Source: a bacterium (lineage in GTDB: Bacteria; SZUA-79; Acidulodesulfobacterales; Acidulodesulfobacteraceae). From it: a stretch of DNA of 19,499 bases. The stretch's first letter is position 1; every line of letters starts with the position of its first letter. The notes under the pieces were generated by a model, which saw only the letters and a list, made by a program, of their open reading frames with translations, was not told the origin of the DNA and ran no database searches. The position numbers and the translations under genes are program-made. Shown one piece after another: positions 6,465-13,993 of the stretch. Location of the stretch: contig JAJXXD010000066.1 in NCBI GenBank assembly GCA_021781285.1, forward strand, positions 1 to 19,499, read 5' to 3'.

Positions 6465-7853
6465 ATGGATAAAGTCGAGCCCTTGCTTGAAGAATTAAAA
6501 AAAGAAATCGGCGCCAGTAATTTTAATATATGGTTTAACACTACCGATATATATTTAAATAATAATACTTTAATATTTTCCGTTCCTAATAAATTTTTTA
6601 AAGACATTATCAATGAATCATATAAAGAAACTATTTTAAATATCTGGAAAAATTTAGATAACCGGGAAGAACTTAATTTTATTTACAATATCAACGAAAG
6701 TCCCGAAACGGTCAATGCCGGAGAAAACAATATTAATATCCCTGAAATAAAAAATAATAATTTAGACAATTATATTTTAAGTAAATCGGCGGATACAGAA
6801 AAAATTTCAGAAAATAAAAAAAACTTAAAAAAAACTTACCTAAACGTAAATCCAAAATATACTTTTGAAAATTTTGTTATAGGCTCGGGCAACCAATTTG
6901 CTCACGCGGCAAGTTTTGCGGTCGCCAATCTGCCGGGCCAGACATATAATCCTATGTTTATTTACAGCGACGTCGGACTCGGCAAAACGCACCTGCTTAA
7001 CGCTATTGCAAATAAGATAATAAAAGAAAAAAATTTAACCGTATATTTAGTTTCATCCGAAAAATTTACCAACGAAATGATTACGTCTATCAGGGACGAT
7101 AAAATGGTTGAATTTAGAAACAGGTATAGAAACGTAGATGTTCTGCTTATTGACGATATACAATTTATTGCCGGAAAAGAAAGAACCCAGGAAGAATTTT
7201 TTTATACTTTTAACGCCTTATATGAAAATCAAAAACAGATAGTGGTATCAAGCGATAAAATACCTAAAGATATAGTAAGTTTAGAGGAAAGGATAAGGTC
7301 AAGATTTGAATGGGGATTAATAGCCGATATCCAGCCTCCGGATTTTGAAACCCGCGTTGCCATTCTTAAGAAAAAAGCCTTATTGAATAATATTAATTTC
7401 CCCGATGATGTTTTAAACCTTTTAGCCAATAAAATCAGTTCCAATATAAGGGAATTAGAAGGAGCGATGATTAAAATATCGGCATATTCGTCTTTTACCG
7501 GAAAACCTATTACTATTGACCTTGCAATCGAAGCGACGTCAAATTTACTCAAGGAAAATGAAAAAGTTATAACGGCGGAAAATGTTATAAAATCCGTATG
7601 TAATTATTTTAATATTAAAATAGGCGATATTAAATCAAATAAAAAATTAAAAGAATTCGTGGAACCCCGTCAAATCGCCATGTATTTAATAAGAAATTAT
7701 ACGGAATTATCGTTTCCAGAAATAGGCGATAAATTCGGCGGTAAAGATCATTCTTCTATAATTTATGCGGTAAATAAAGTTAAAAAGAATTTAAATAACG
7801 ATGAAGGGTTAGAAAAAATATTAAATAATATTATTAAAATGATAAAAAAATAA
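6465..7853 (+). CDS. dnaA: DnaA, chromosomal replication initiator
   Basis: DnaA binds origin boxes, oligomerises with ATP and melts the origin. The 462 residues show domain I (1-80, helicase and partner interaction), a short Asn/Lys-rich linker (85-125), the AAA+ domain (about 126-345) and the DNA-binding domain IV (about 370-462). The Walker A is SDVGLGKTH (168-176), Walker B LLIDDIQF (227-234), and the arginine-finger region RIRSRFEWGLIADIQPPD is intact. The DnaA signature GGKDHSSIIYAVNKV (425-439) lies in domain IV. The first two Walker A residues are SD where most DnaA proteins have GG. No Shine-Dalgarno is visible before the ATG; an alternative start is not evident. It is followed by dnaN after 211 bp. 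Confidence 0.98.
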   Translation: MDKVEPLLEELKKEIGASNFNIWFNTTDIYLNNNTLIFSVPNKFFKDIINESYKETILNIWKNLDNREELNFIYNINESPETVNAGENNINIPEIKNNNLDNYILSKSADTEKISENKKNLKKTYLNVNPKYTFENFVIGSGNQFAHAASFAVANLPGQTYNPMFIYSDVGLGKTHLLNAIANKIIKEKNLTVYLVSSEKFTNEMITSIRDDKMVEFRNRYRNVDVLLIDDIQFIAGKERTQEEFFYTFNALYENQKQIVVSSDKIPKDIVSLEERIRSRFEWGLIADIQPPDFETRVAILKKKALLNNINFPDDVLNLLANKISSNIRELEGAMIKISAYSSFTGKPITIDLAIEATSNLLKENEKVITAENVIKSVCNYFNIKIGDIKSNKKLKEFVEPRQIAMYLIRNYTELSFPEIGDKFGGKDHSSIIYAVNKVKKNLNNDEGLEKILNNIIKMIKK

Positions 7854-7862
7854 TATATAACT

Positions 7863-7884
7863 ATGTTTAATTTATGTTTAATTT
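7863..7884. repeat. Tandem duplication of ATGTTTAATTT
   Basis: Two adjacent exact copies of an 11-mer (7863-7873 and 7874-7884) sit 9 bp after the dnaA stop. The second copy forms part of the left arm of the inverted repeat that follows. Function unknown; low complexity makes a replication-slippage origin likely. Confidence 0.6.
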
Positions 7885-7906
7885 TTTTATGCAAAAAAAA
7901 TTAAAC
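7876..7906. repeat. A/T-rich perfect inverted repeat in the dnaA-dnaN gap
   Basis: GTTTAATTTTTTT (7876-7888) and its exact complement (7894-7906) flank a 5-nt loop ATGCA. The position 22 bp after the dnaA stop suggests a weak terminator or RNA-processing signal, but each 13-bp arm contains one G/C pair, so the RNA stem would be weak and no distinct T tract follows. It could alternatively be a DNA-unwinding or cruciform element if the origin extends into this gap. The remaining sequence up to 8064 is nearly all A/T with no frame or clear promoter that I can support. Confidence 0.5.
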
Positions 7907-8064
7907 AATTTTATTAAAAATATATAGTAAAATTACACAGGTTTGTAAGTATTAATATGTTTATAATTATAATTACTTAAGTATTTATAAACTTTTTAAA
8001 CGCTACTATTACTATTAATGTTTTTTAAATTAATTAATAAAAATAATAAAAGGCTCGGCTAATT

Positions 8065-9315
8065 ATGTTGAATTTTAAAATTAAAAAGCAAATTTTTTTA
8101 AATTGTCTGTCGGCGGTTCAGGGAGCTTCCGAGAAAAAAGGCTCAATGCCGATAATTTCTAATTTGCTTATAGAAAGCGTAGAAAATAATTTAATTAAAG
8201 TAAGCGCTACCGATTTAGAAATCAGCATTGTAACATACTGTAACGCCGAAATTATATCCGAAGGCAAAACAACGGTAAATTCAAAAAAAATATATAATAT
8301 TATAAAAGAATTTCCGGAAGGTAAAGAAAAAAAGGATGAAGATTTATTTATAAAATTTATTGAAAATGAAGCGGGTGTAGTTACTATAAGCTATAAAAAA
8401 ACGGTTTTTAAATTAACTACCGTTCCGGCAAGCGATTATCCTACCATTATAGATTTTGAATCGGAGGATAATTTTAATATCGAATTGAAAACCTTTAAAA
8501 CGCTTATTAGCAAAGTAATACTTTCTACTGCGGCATCGGAAGATACAAAAAGAAACCTCACGGGAGTTTATTTTGTTTTAGAAGAATTAGACGGCAAAGA
8601 TTATCTTAGATTGGTTGCAACCGACGGGCATAGATTATCTTTAGCCCAATCCGGAATTAATTATAACGGGGGAAAAAACAGCGGGATTTATGATTTACTA
8701 AAAATAGGCGTTATAATCCCAAGAAAAATTTTAACCGAAGTTTTAAAACTAGACAAAGAAGGTTTTATTAAAATTTTAATAAATTCCAATAATGTAATTT
8801 TTGAATTTGAAAAACAATCCGATAACTTAAATAAAAATACTAAACTCATATCCAGGCTTATAGAAGGAAAATTTCCGGATTATAATACCGTTCTTCCTAA
8901 AGACGGCTATAAAACTTCAATAATTAACACGAAAAATTTTTATAATTCTATTAAAATGGTTTCACTGCTTGCCGAAGAAAAAAGTCATTCGATAGAGTTG
9001 AGTTTTAGTGAAAATAATCTATTAATTAAAACGGTTAATACAAATATAGGAGAAGGAAGCGACGAATTGGAAATTAATTATAAAGGCGAACCGATAAGTA
9101 TTAAATTAAATTCGAGATATATTATGGATTTTATTTCAAATATTACCGAAAATAACTTAAGCGTCAAGTTTAATACTATTTATACTCCTTTTGTTATCGA
9201 ACCGTATATAATATCGGAACATGCGTCCGACGGTAACGATAATACCGGTAAAACGAATAATAACGCAGTTAAGCCAATGCAGGTTATAGGCATATTTATG
9301 CCGATGAGATATTAA
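8065..9315 (+). CDS. dnaN: DnaN, DNA polymerase III sliding clamp (beta subunit)
   Basis: The beta clamp is a ring-shaped dimer that tethers DNA polymerase III and other proteins to DNA. The start MLNFKIKKQIFLNCLSAVQGA and the motif ATDLEISI (about 51-58), then LVATDGHRLSLA in the second domain, are diagnostic, and the protein ends in the conserved MPMRY. At 416 residues it is longer than the usual 365-380. Part of the excess is a polar insert of about 24 residues (SDGNDNTGKTNNNAV lies within it) between VIEPY and QVIGIFMPMRY, close to the C-terminal strand that lines the partner-binding pocket. The ribosome binding site (AAAGG, about 11 nt upstream) is weak. gyrB follows after 28 bp. Confidence 0.97.
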   Translation: MLNFKIKKQIFLNCLSAVQGASEKKGSMPIISNLLIESVENNLIKVSATDLEISIVTYCNAEIISEGKTTVNSKKIYNIIKEFPEGKEKKDEDLFIKFIENEAGVVTISYKKTVFKLTTVPASDYPTIIDFESEDNFNIELKTFKTLISKVILSTAASEDTKRNLTGVYFVLEELDGKDYLRLVATDGHRLSLAQSGINYNGGKNSGIYDLLKIGVIIPRKILTEVLKLDKEGFIKILINSNNVIFEFEKQSDNLNKNTKLISRLIEGKFPDYNTVLPKDGYKTSIINTKNFYNSIKMVSLLAEEKSHSIELSFSENNLLIKTVNTNIGEGSDELEINYKGEPISIKLNSRYIMDFISNITENNLSVKFNTIYTPFVIEPYIISEHASDGNDNTGKTNNNAVKPMQVIGIFMPMRY

Positions 9316-9343
9316 TTGAAATATTAAAATAAGAGGGTTGTGA

Positions 9344-11788
9344 ATGAGCGGCGAAGCGGAATATAAAAGTTCGGATATTCAGGTATTAGAAGGTCTCGAA
9401 GCTGTAAGAAAATTACCCGGAATGTATATAGGTTCAACGGGGATAGAAGGTATGCACCACTTAGTTTACGAGGTGGTTGACAATAGTATTGACGAAGCGC
9501 TTGCAGGATATTGTAAAAATATATTTGTGCGCATTAATATTAACGGCTCTATCACCGTAGAAGACGACGGAAGGGGTATTCCCGTCGATATTCACCAGCC
9601 CCAAGGCGTTTCCGCCGCCGAGGTTGTTCTTACAGTCCTTCATGCGGGCGGCAAGTTTGATAAAAAATCCTATAAAGTGTCTGGAGGTCTTCACGGCGTC
9701 GGTATTTCCGTCGTAAATGCCCTGTCCCAAAAATTAGATATGGAAATCTATCGCGACGGATATGTTTACAGGCAGAGCTACAGCAAGGGGATACCGCTCG
9801 GCAGGCTTGAAAAAAGCGAAAAGACAAATAAAAGGGGCACTTCTATTACCTTTATTCCCGACTACGAAATTATGGAATATAATAATTTCGATTTTGATAT
9901 TTTATCTAATAGATTAAGGGAGCTTGCTTTTCTAAATGCCGGAATACGTATAAATATAATAGACGAAATTAATAATAAATCGCATGATTTTAAATATGAC
10001 GGCGGCATTAAATCTTTTGTCGAGTATATAAATCAAAATAAAAATGCCATTATTAAAGAACCTATTTTTATAACCGCAAAAAAGGACGATGTTATAACGG
10101 ATATAGCTCTTCAGTATAACGACGGATATTCGGAAATATTATATTCTTACGTAAACAATATAAATACAAAGGAAGGCGGAACCCACTTGGTCGGTTTTAA
10201 GTCGGCGTTAACGAGGGTTATAAATAATTATTATATTTCTAACGCGAATAATTTTAAAGACAGGGGCGGCAAGCGTAACGAAACAATACAGATATCGGGC
10301 GACGACGTAAGAGAAGGCTTGATAGCGGTTGTAAGCGTTAAAATGCCTAATCCGCAGTTTGAAGGTCAGACCAAAACAAAGCTCGGCAATAGTTTCATCA
10401 AAGGCGTCGTCGAATCGTTAATAAATGAAAAATTAACCGAATTCTTCGATGAAAATCCCCAGACGGCAAAAATTATAGTCGAAAAAGCCTTAGATGCCGC
10501 AAGAGCCAGAGAAGCCGCAAGGAAAGCAAAAGAACTCGTCAGGAGAAAAAGTCTATTGGACTTTTCGTCTTTACCCGGTAAATTGGCGGACTGTCAGGAA
10601 AAAGACCCTTCTCAGTGCGAAATATATATAGTCGAAGGCGATTCCGCGGGCGGGAGCGCCAAACAGGGAAGAGACAGAAAATATCAGGCGATACTTCCCT
10701 TAAAAGGGAAAATTTTAAATGTAGAAAAAGCCAGGCTTGAAAAAATGCTCGGTTCGGATGAAATCAAGATATTAATTACCGCGCTGGGCGGAGGTATCAC
10801 GTCGGGATCTTCAAAAAAAGAAGAAAGTTTTTTTAATCTCGAAAAACTCAGATACCATAAAATAATTATAATGACCGATGCCGATGTTGACGGATCGCAT
10901 ATAAGGGCGCTTCTTCTGACCTTTTTTTACAGATATATGAAAGAAGTTATTGAAAACGGCTATCTTTATATAGCCCTGCCCCCTCTTTACAGGGTTAAAA
11001 GAGGTAACAGCGAATCCTATCTTAAAGACGAAGAAAGCCTGGATGCTTTTCTTGTAAACGAATCCCTCAATTCTCTTAGCGTTTACAGAAAGCAACATAA
11101 TGCTGCAGACCTTATTTTAGATAAAAAATGGGTTAAAGAATTGATAGATAAAATAAAAAACTACAAAAATTTAATTAATAAATTAAACAAAACCCATATA
11201 AGTAAAATAATAACGGAATACTTATTAAATAACGATATAACATCTAAAGATTTATTAAAAGACGGCGCATCCGATAAATTAAACGGCATGATTAGTTTTT
11301 TGAAAAATGAAGGACATGAGGTAAATTTAATAAATGATGAAGATTTTGAAGACTACAGTAAAACAATTATTCGATTTAAGAATTTCATTCCTTCAGCCTG
11401 CATAGACAAAAAGTTTTTAGAATCCGTCGATTATAAAACAATTTATAATTTGGACAAAGAAATAAAATCATTAGAGCTTTTAAATGTAATTATCGTTGCC
11501 GATTCTAAAAAATATGAAGTGAAAAACATGAACGATCTTTACGATATTATTAAATCCAAGGCGCCTCAGAATATATCGATTCAAAGATATAAGGGTCTTG
11601 GAGAGATGAACCCCGACCAGCTTTGGCAGACTACTATGAATAAGGAAACGAGGACGTTAAGAAAAGTAAATATAAACGACCTAATAGAGGCGGACGGCAT
11701 GTTCGACATTCTTATGGGCGACAAGGTCGAACCGAGACGGAAGTTTATAGAGGATAACGCGCTAAACGTAGTAAACTTAGACGTTTAA
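9344..11788 (+). CDS. gyrB: GyrB, DNA gyrase subunit B
   Basis: This is the ATPase and TOPRIM subunit of gyrase, which introduces negative supercoils with GyrA. The GHKL ATPase domain has EVVDNSIDEALAG with general-base Glu43 and Mg-binding Asn47, DDGRGIP (74-80) and GGLHGVG (114-120). The transducer lysine lies in QTKTKLG (342-348). TOPRIM motifs are EGDSAGGSAKQGR (431-443) and DADVDGSHIR (512-521). A region of about 160 residues (about 560-725) separates the two TOPRIM-tail parts, as in E. coli-type Gram-negative GyrB. The protein ends with the usual RYKGLGEMNPDQLW and NALNVVNLDV. Length 814 fits. GAGG lies about 9 nt upstream of the ATG. recF, often between dnaN and gyrB, is missing. Confidence 0.98.
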   Translation: MSGEAEYKSSDIQVLEGLEAVRKLPGMYIGSTGIEGMHHLVYEVVDNSIDEALAGYCKNIFVRININGSITVEDDGRGIPVDIHQPQGVSAAEVVLTVLHAGGKFDKKSYKVSGGLHGVGISVVNALSQKLDMEIYRDGYVYRQSYSKGIPLGRLEKSEKTNKRGTSITFIPDYEIMEYNNFDFDILSNRLRELAFLNAGIRINIIDEINNKSHDFKYDGGIKSFVEYINQNKNAIIKEPIFITAKKDDVITDIALQYNDGYSEILYSYVNNINTKEGGTHLVGFKSALTRVINNYYISNANNFKDRGGKRNETIQISGDDVREGLIAVVSVKMPNPQFEGQTKTKLGNSFIKGVVESLINEKLTEFFDENPQTAKIIVEKALDAARAREAARKAKELVRRKSLLDFSSLPGKLADCQEKDPSQCEIYIVEGDSAGGSAKQGRDRKYQAILPLKGKILNVEKARLEKMLGSDEIKILITALGGGITSGSSKKEESFFNLEKLRYHKIIIMTDADVDGSHIRALLLTFFYRYMKEVIENGYLYIALPPLYRVKRGNSESYLKDEESLDAFLVNESLNSLSVYRKQHNAADLILDKKWVKELIDKIKNYKNLINKLNKTHISKIITEYLLNNDITSKDLLKDGASDKLNGMISFLKNEGHEVNLINDEDFEDYSKTIIRFKNFIPSACIDKKFLESVDYKTIYNLDKEIKSLELLNVIIVADSKKYEVKNMNDLYDIIKSKAPQNISIQRYKGLGEMNPDQLWQTTMNKETRTLRKVNINDLIEADGMFDILMGDKVEPRRKFIEDNALNVVNLDV

Positions 11789-12153
11789 TTTTTAGGCTTA
11801 ACGGTTTTCTTAACGGCTGACTTTAAGGAGGTTGTAGATTTTTTAGGCTTAACGTTAACGGGCTTTTTGCCGGCAGTCGCCGCAGTTTTTATATTTTTGA
11901 CCGTTTTTCTTTTCGCCGCTTTCTTTTCGCCGCTTTTTTTATCTTCGATAATGTTATTTGCTTCAAGTTGCGTATGTCCGGCATCGTCGCCGCTAAGCGG
12001 ATTAATCTGGTCTTTTAAATTGGACGAAGCGTTTCTAAACTCCCTTAAACCCTTGCCTATGGTTTTCCCCAGCTCAGGCAGTTTCGAGGGTCCAAATATT
12101 AATAATGCTATTATAGCGATAATAATTAATTCGGGAGCTCCGATTCCAAACAT
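11785..12153 (-). CDS. tatA: TatA/TatE-type twin-arginine translocase subunit
   Basis: TatA oligomerises to form the translocation path for folded proteins with twin-arginine signals, working with TatC. The 122 residues show a single N-terminal membrane helix (about 6-20), the conserved FG hinge (F20-G21), KLPELGKTIGKGLREFR as the amphipathic helix (24-40), then a 70-residue tail that is very rich in lysine, alanine and threonine, longer than the typical 60-90-residue protein. TatB-like features are lacking, so I call TatA. GAGAGG lies 5 nt before the ATG. No tatB or tatC is adjacent. The stop codon overlaps the convergent gyrB stop. Two copies of a VKPK motif end the tail. Confidence 0.93.
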   Translation of the reverse strand: MFGIGAPELIIIAIIALLIFGPSKLPELGKTIGKGLREFRNASSNLKDQINPLSGDDAGHTQLEANNIIEDKKSGEKKAAKRKTVKNIKTAATAGKKPVNVKPKKSTTSLKSAVKKTVKPKN

Positions 12154-12155
12154 TT

Positions 12156-12184
12156 TTGCCTCTCTTTTAAATTGATTATATAAT
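12156..12184 (+). promoter_or_regulatory. Predicted queE promoter
   Basis: TTGCCT (12156-12161) and a perfect TATAAT (12179-12184) have a 17-nt spacer. The start point would be near 12191, giving a leader of about 22 nt. That is too short for a preQ1-type riboswitch before queE. Confidence 0.5.
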
Positions 12185-12203
12185 AATTTATTAAAATATT
12201 CAA
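12175..12203 (-). promoter_or_regulatory. Predicted tatA promoter
   Basis: On the minus strand TTGAAT (12203-12198) and a perfect TATAAT (12180-12175) are 17 nt apart. The start point would be near 12168, leaving a 15-nt leader that contains the GAGAGG ribosome binding site. Its -10 overlaps the -10 of the opposing queE promoter by two base pairs. Confidence 0.55.
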
Positions 12204-12212
12204 ATTTCTTTT

Positions 12213-12851
12213 ATGCTATACGTAAACGATATTTTTTACAGCATTCAAGGAGAATCCTCTTTTGCGGGGTATCCGTGCAAGTTTGTAAGGCTTGCGGGAT
12301 GCAACCTTAAATGCGGCTATTGCGATACTAAAGAGTCCTTGGATATTAATAATTCCAGCCTATTAAGCATCGGCGAAATAATAAGCGCTTTACATTCTAT
12401 CGGGGGCGGCAACAATATAAGGCTTATAGAGATAACGGGCGGCGAGCCCCTGCTTCAGGAAGAGGTATTTGACCTTTTTAATGAACTTATTAAATTAAAT
12501 TATTTCGTTCTGTTAGAAACCAACGGAACGATAAGTTTAAAAAAAGTACATAAAAAAGTCGTTAAAATTATCGATGTTAAATGTCCTTCAAGCGGTTTTT
12601 CAAAAGAATTTAATTACGAAAATTTAAAATATATAGGCGTGTCCGACGAGGTAAAGTTTGTTATAGGAACGAATGAAGATTACTATTTTGCAAAAGATTT
12701 TTTAAAAATAAATAAAATTAAAACCGGTAAATTAATATTTTCTGCGGTTGAAGGCTCAATGTCTTCAAAAGAACTGGCGGAAAAAATTTTAAAAGACGGT
12801 TTGAACGTTAGATTAGGAATACAACTGCATAAAATCTTGCGGCTTAAATAG
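12213..12851 (+). CDS. queE: QueE, 7-carboxy-7-deazaguanine synthase (radical SAM)
   Basis: QueE rearranges 6-carboxy-tetrahydropterin to 7-carboxy-7-deazaguanine, the ring-contraction step of queuosine biosynthesis, using S-adenosylmethionine and a [4Fe-4S] cluster. Evidence is the N-terminal FYSIQGESSFAGYP, the cluster motif CNLKCGYC (30-37; a CxxxCxxC pattern with Cys30, Cys34, Cys37), and the TGGEP motif (75-79) that binds SAM. Length 212 is usual. No ribosome binding site is obvious before the ATG. Other queuosine genes are not in the window. It runs divergently from tatA and converges with the downstream membrane-protein gene, sharing a terminator hairpin. Confidence 0.95.
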   Translation: MLYVNDIFYSIQGESSFAGYPCKFVRLAGCNLKCGYCDTKESLDINNSSLLSIGEIISALHSIGGGNNIRLIEITGGEPLLQEEVFDLFNELIKLNYFVLLETNGTISLKKVHKKVVKIIDVKCPSSGFSKEFNYENLKYIGVSDEVKFVIGTNEDYYFAKDFLKINKIKTGKLIFSAVEGSMSSKELAEKILKDGLNVRLGIQLHKILRLK

Positions 12852-12879
12852 CGCAATGAAGCATTAAGCCGTCATTTTT
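12840..12879. terminator. Shared hairpin terminator between queE and the convergent membrane-protein gene
   Basis: CGGCTTAA (12840-12847) pairs exactly with TTAAGCCG (12864-12871) around a 16-nt loop. On the plus strand TCATTTTT follows, a short T tract for queE. On the minus strand the run is weaker (CAAGATTTT). The arms overlap the end of queE and include the stop codon of the opposing gene, so one hairpin probably serves both. Confidence 0.5.
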
Positions 12880-13286
12880 CCGCCCTTACCCGACAAAGTC
12901 ATAATATTATTAAAAACGAAAATGCAAATTCCTATAAACTCCATAGAAGCAAATAAACCAAGAATTAAAGCAGGATAAAATCCCGATATAGCATCGTTAG
13001 AAATAATCCAAGTTGAAGCCATTCCCATTAAGCCGATATTGGTCAGGTAAAATTGAACGGTTACAAGAAACTCGCTGTATAGTTTAAATCCGCTGAATCT
13101 CGGCAGAACGTGGTAGCCGACCGAATAAATCATCATAGCGATAAATCCGAGTAAAAGAAAATGCACATGCGCTAAAAGCAGATATCCTATCGATTGCGGA
13201 TATACCGCCATAATTAAGCCTAAACCCGTCCCTATTACCAGATAAAGCAGGGAAGCTACAGTAAAATATCTTATTATGGGACTCAT
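12864..13286 (-). CDS. Small heme-copper oxidase subunit I-like membrane protein
   Basis: A 140-residue membrane protein with about four hydrophobic helices (roughly 9-29, 34-57, 73-95, 104-127). The second has the pattern LLLAHVHFLLLGFIAMMIYSVGYHVLPRFSG (key residues His40, His42, His59, Pro62, Arg63), resembling the heme-ligand helix region of CcoN/NorB-type heme-copper oxidase subunit I and short relatives of it. It lacks the copper and high-spin heme ligands of a full oxidase, so it is not itself a terminal oxidase. It may bind heme or act in redox or nitric-oxide related functions; this is inference. The ATG at 13286 has no Shine-Dalgarno, and a promoter plus CRP/FNR-like site lies just upstream, so the mRNA may be nearly leaderless. 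Confidence 0.6.
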   Translation of the reverse strand: MSPIIRYFTVASLLYLVIGTGLGLIMAVYPQSIGYLLLAHVHFLLLGFIAMMIYSVGYHVLPRFSGFKLYSEFLVTVQFYLTNIGLMGMASTWIISNDAISGFYPALILGLFASMEFIGICIFVFNNIMTLSGKGGKMTA

Positions 13287-13290
13287 AATG

Positions 13291-13301
13291 ATAATATTCT
13301 A
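13291..13301 (-). promoter_or_regulatory. Candidate -10 element(s) for the small membrane-protein gene
   Basis: On the minus strand TAGAAT (13301-13296) and TATTAT (13296-13291) each match TATAAT with one mismatch. Transcription would begin within a few bases of the ATG at 13286. No good -35 is present, consistent with an activator-dependent promoter. Confidence 0.35.
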
Positions 13302-13322
13302 TCAAATAAATTTATAAATTTT

Positions 13323-13338
13323 TATGATTAATGTCACA
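13323..13338. promoter_or_regulatory. CRP/FNR-family-like operator
   Basis: Read on the minus strand, TGTGACATTAATCATA matches the CRP consensus TGTGA-N6-TCACA at nine of ten specified bases. Its centre (13330.5) is 41.5 bp from a start at 13289, the classic class II activator position for the TAGAAT -10. It lies in the 53-bp gap between nth and the membrane-protein gene. FNR-type sites (TTGAT-N4-ATCAA) are a poorer match. Confidence 0.4.
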
Positions 13339-13339
13339 T

Positions 13340-13978
13340 TTATTTACGTTTTAAATTTTTATAATATTTGCAGTAGTTTTTTAAAAAGCAGTCGGAGCAT
13401 TTCGGGTTTCTTGCGGTACAGTAAGTCCTTCCATGGTGGATCAGCCATCTGTGCATTTTCATCCACAGGCTTGAAGGTATTATTTTGGTCAGGTCGTCTT
13501 CGGTTTTTTCCGGCGTATTCGAATCTGCCAAGCCTATGCGGTTTGCAACCCGAAAAACATGGGTATCCACCGGAAACCGGGCTTCGTTAAAATATGTGCC
13601 GAGTATGACGTTTGCCGATTTTCTTCCCACGCCCGGAAGGGATATTAGGGCGTCGAAATTTTCGGGAACGGCGTCGTTATATTTTTCGGCAAGGATTTTT
13701 GAAGCCCCTATTAGATTTTTAGCCTTATTACGAAACATGCCGCAGGTTTTAATTTCTTCTTCGAATTCTTTAATTTTTTTTTCTGCGAGATCGGAAGGTT
13801 TAACGTATAGCTTAAAAAGATTATCCGTTATTATATTGACTCTTTTATCGGTGCACTGGGCGGAAAGAACGACGGCGATTAAAAGCTGAAAAGCGTTGCT
13901 GAAGTTTAAAAATGGTTTTAAATCGCCGTAATTTTTTTCTAACAGATTTATAATAGAAGCCGTATCTTTATCTTTCAA
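13340..13978 (-). CDS. nth: Endonuclease III (Nth), DNA glycosylase/AP lyase
   Basis: Nth removes oxidised pyrimidines and cleaves abasic sites in base-excision repair. The helix-hairpin-helix LPGVGRKSANVIL carries catalytic Lys120, and VDTHVFRV carries Asp138. The C-terminal cluster loop has C-x6-C-x2-C-x5-C at Cys187, Cys194, Cys197 and Cys203. These positions equal the E. coli numbering, which supports the chosen TTG start at 13978. The frame contains no ATG before the middle of the gene and opens in frame directly after the ndk stop, 15 bp away, with no clear Shine-Dalgarno, so translational coupling or a low level of expression is likely. It is an ordinary housekeeping gene attached to a metabolic operon. 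Confidence 0.95.
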   Translation of the reverse strand: MKDKDTASIINLLEKNYGDLKPFLNFSNAFQLLIAVVLSAQCTDKRVNIITDNLFKLYVKPSDLAEKKIKEFEEEIKTCGMFRNKAKNLIGASKILAEKYNDAVPENFDALISLPGVGRKSANVILGTYFNEARFPVDTHVFRVANRIGLADSNTPEKTEDDLTKIIPSSLWMKMHRWLIHHGRTYCTARNPKCSDCFLKNYCKYYKNLKRK

Positions 13979-13993
13979 TATTTTTCGGCAATC

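Noticed and set aside
11789..11854. Two 15-base copies of TTTTTAGGCTTAACG
   Set aside because: They encode the repeated VKPK tail of TatA, so coding repetition explains them; not a mobile or regulatory repeat.
12154..12212. preQ1 riboswitch before queE
   Set aside because: The gap is 59 bp and the predicted leader about 22 nt, too short, and no matching conserved core is visible.
13084..13889. Open frames opposite the small membrane-protein gene and nth
   Set aside because: They lie antisense or out of frame to well-supported genes, have no domain motifs or ribosome binding sites, and reflect codon bias.
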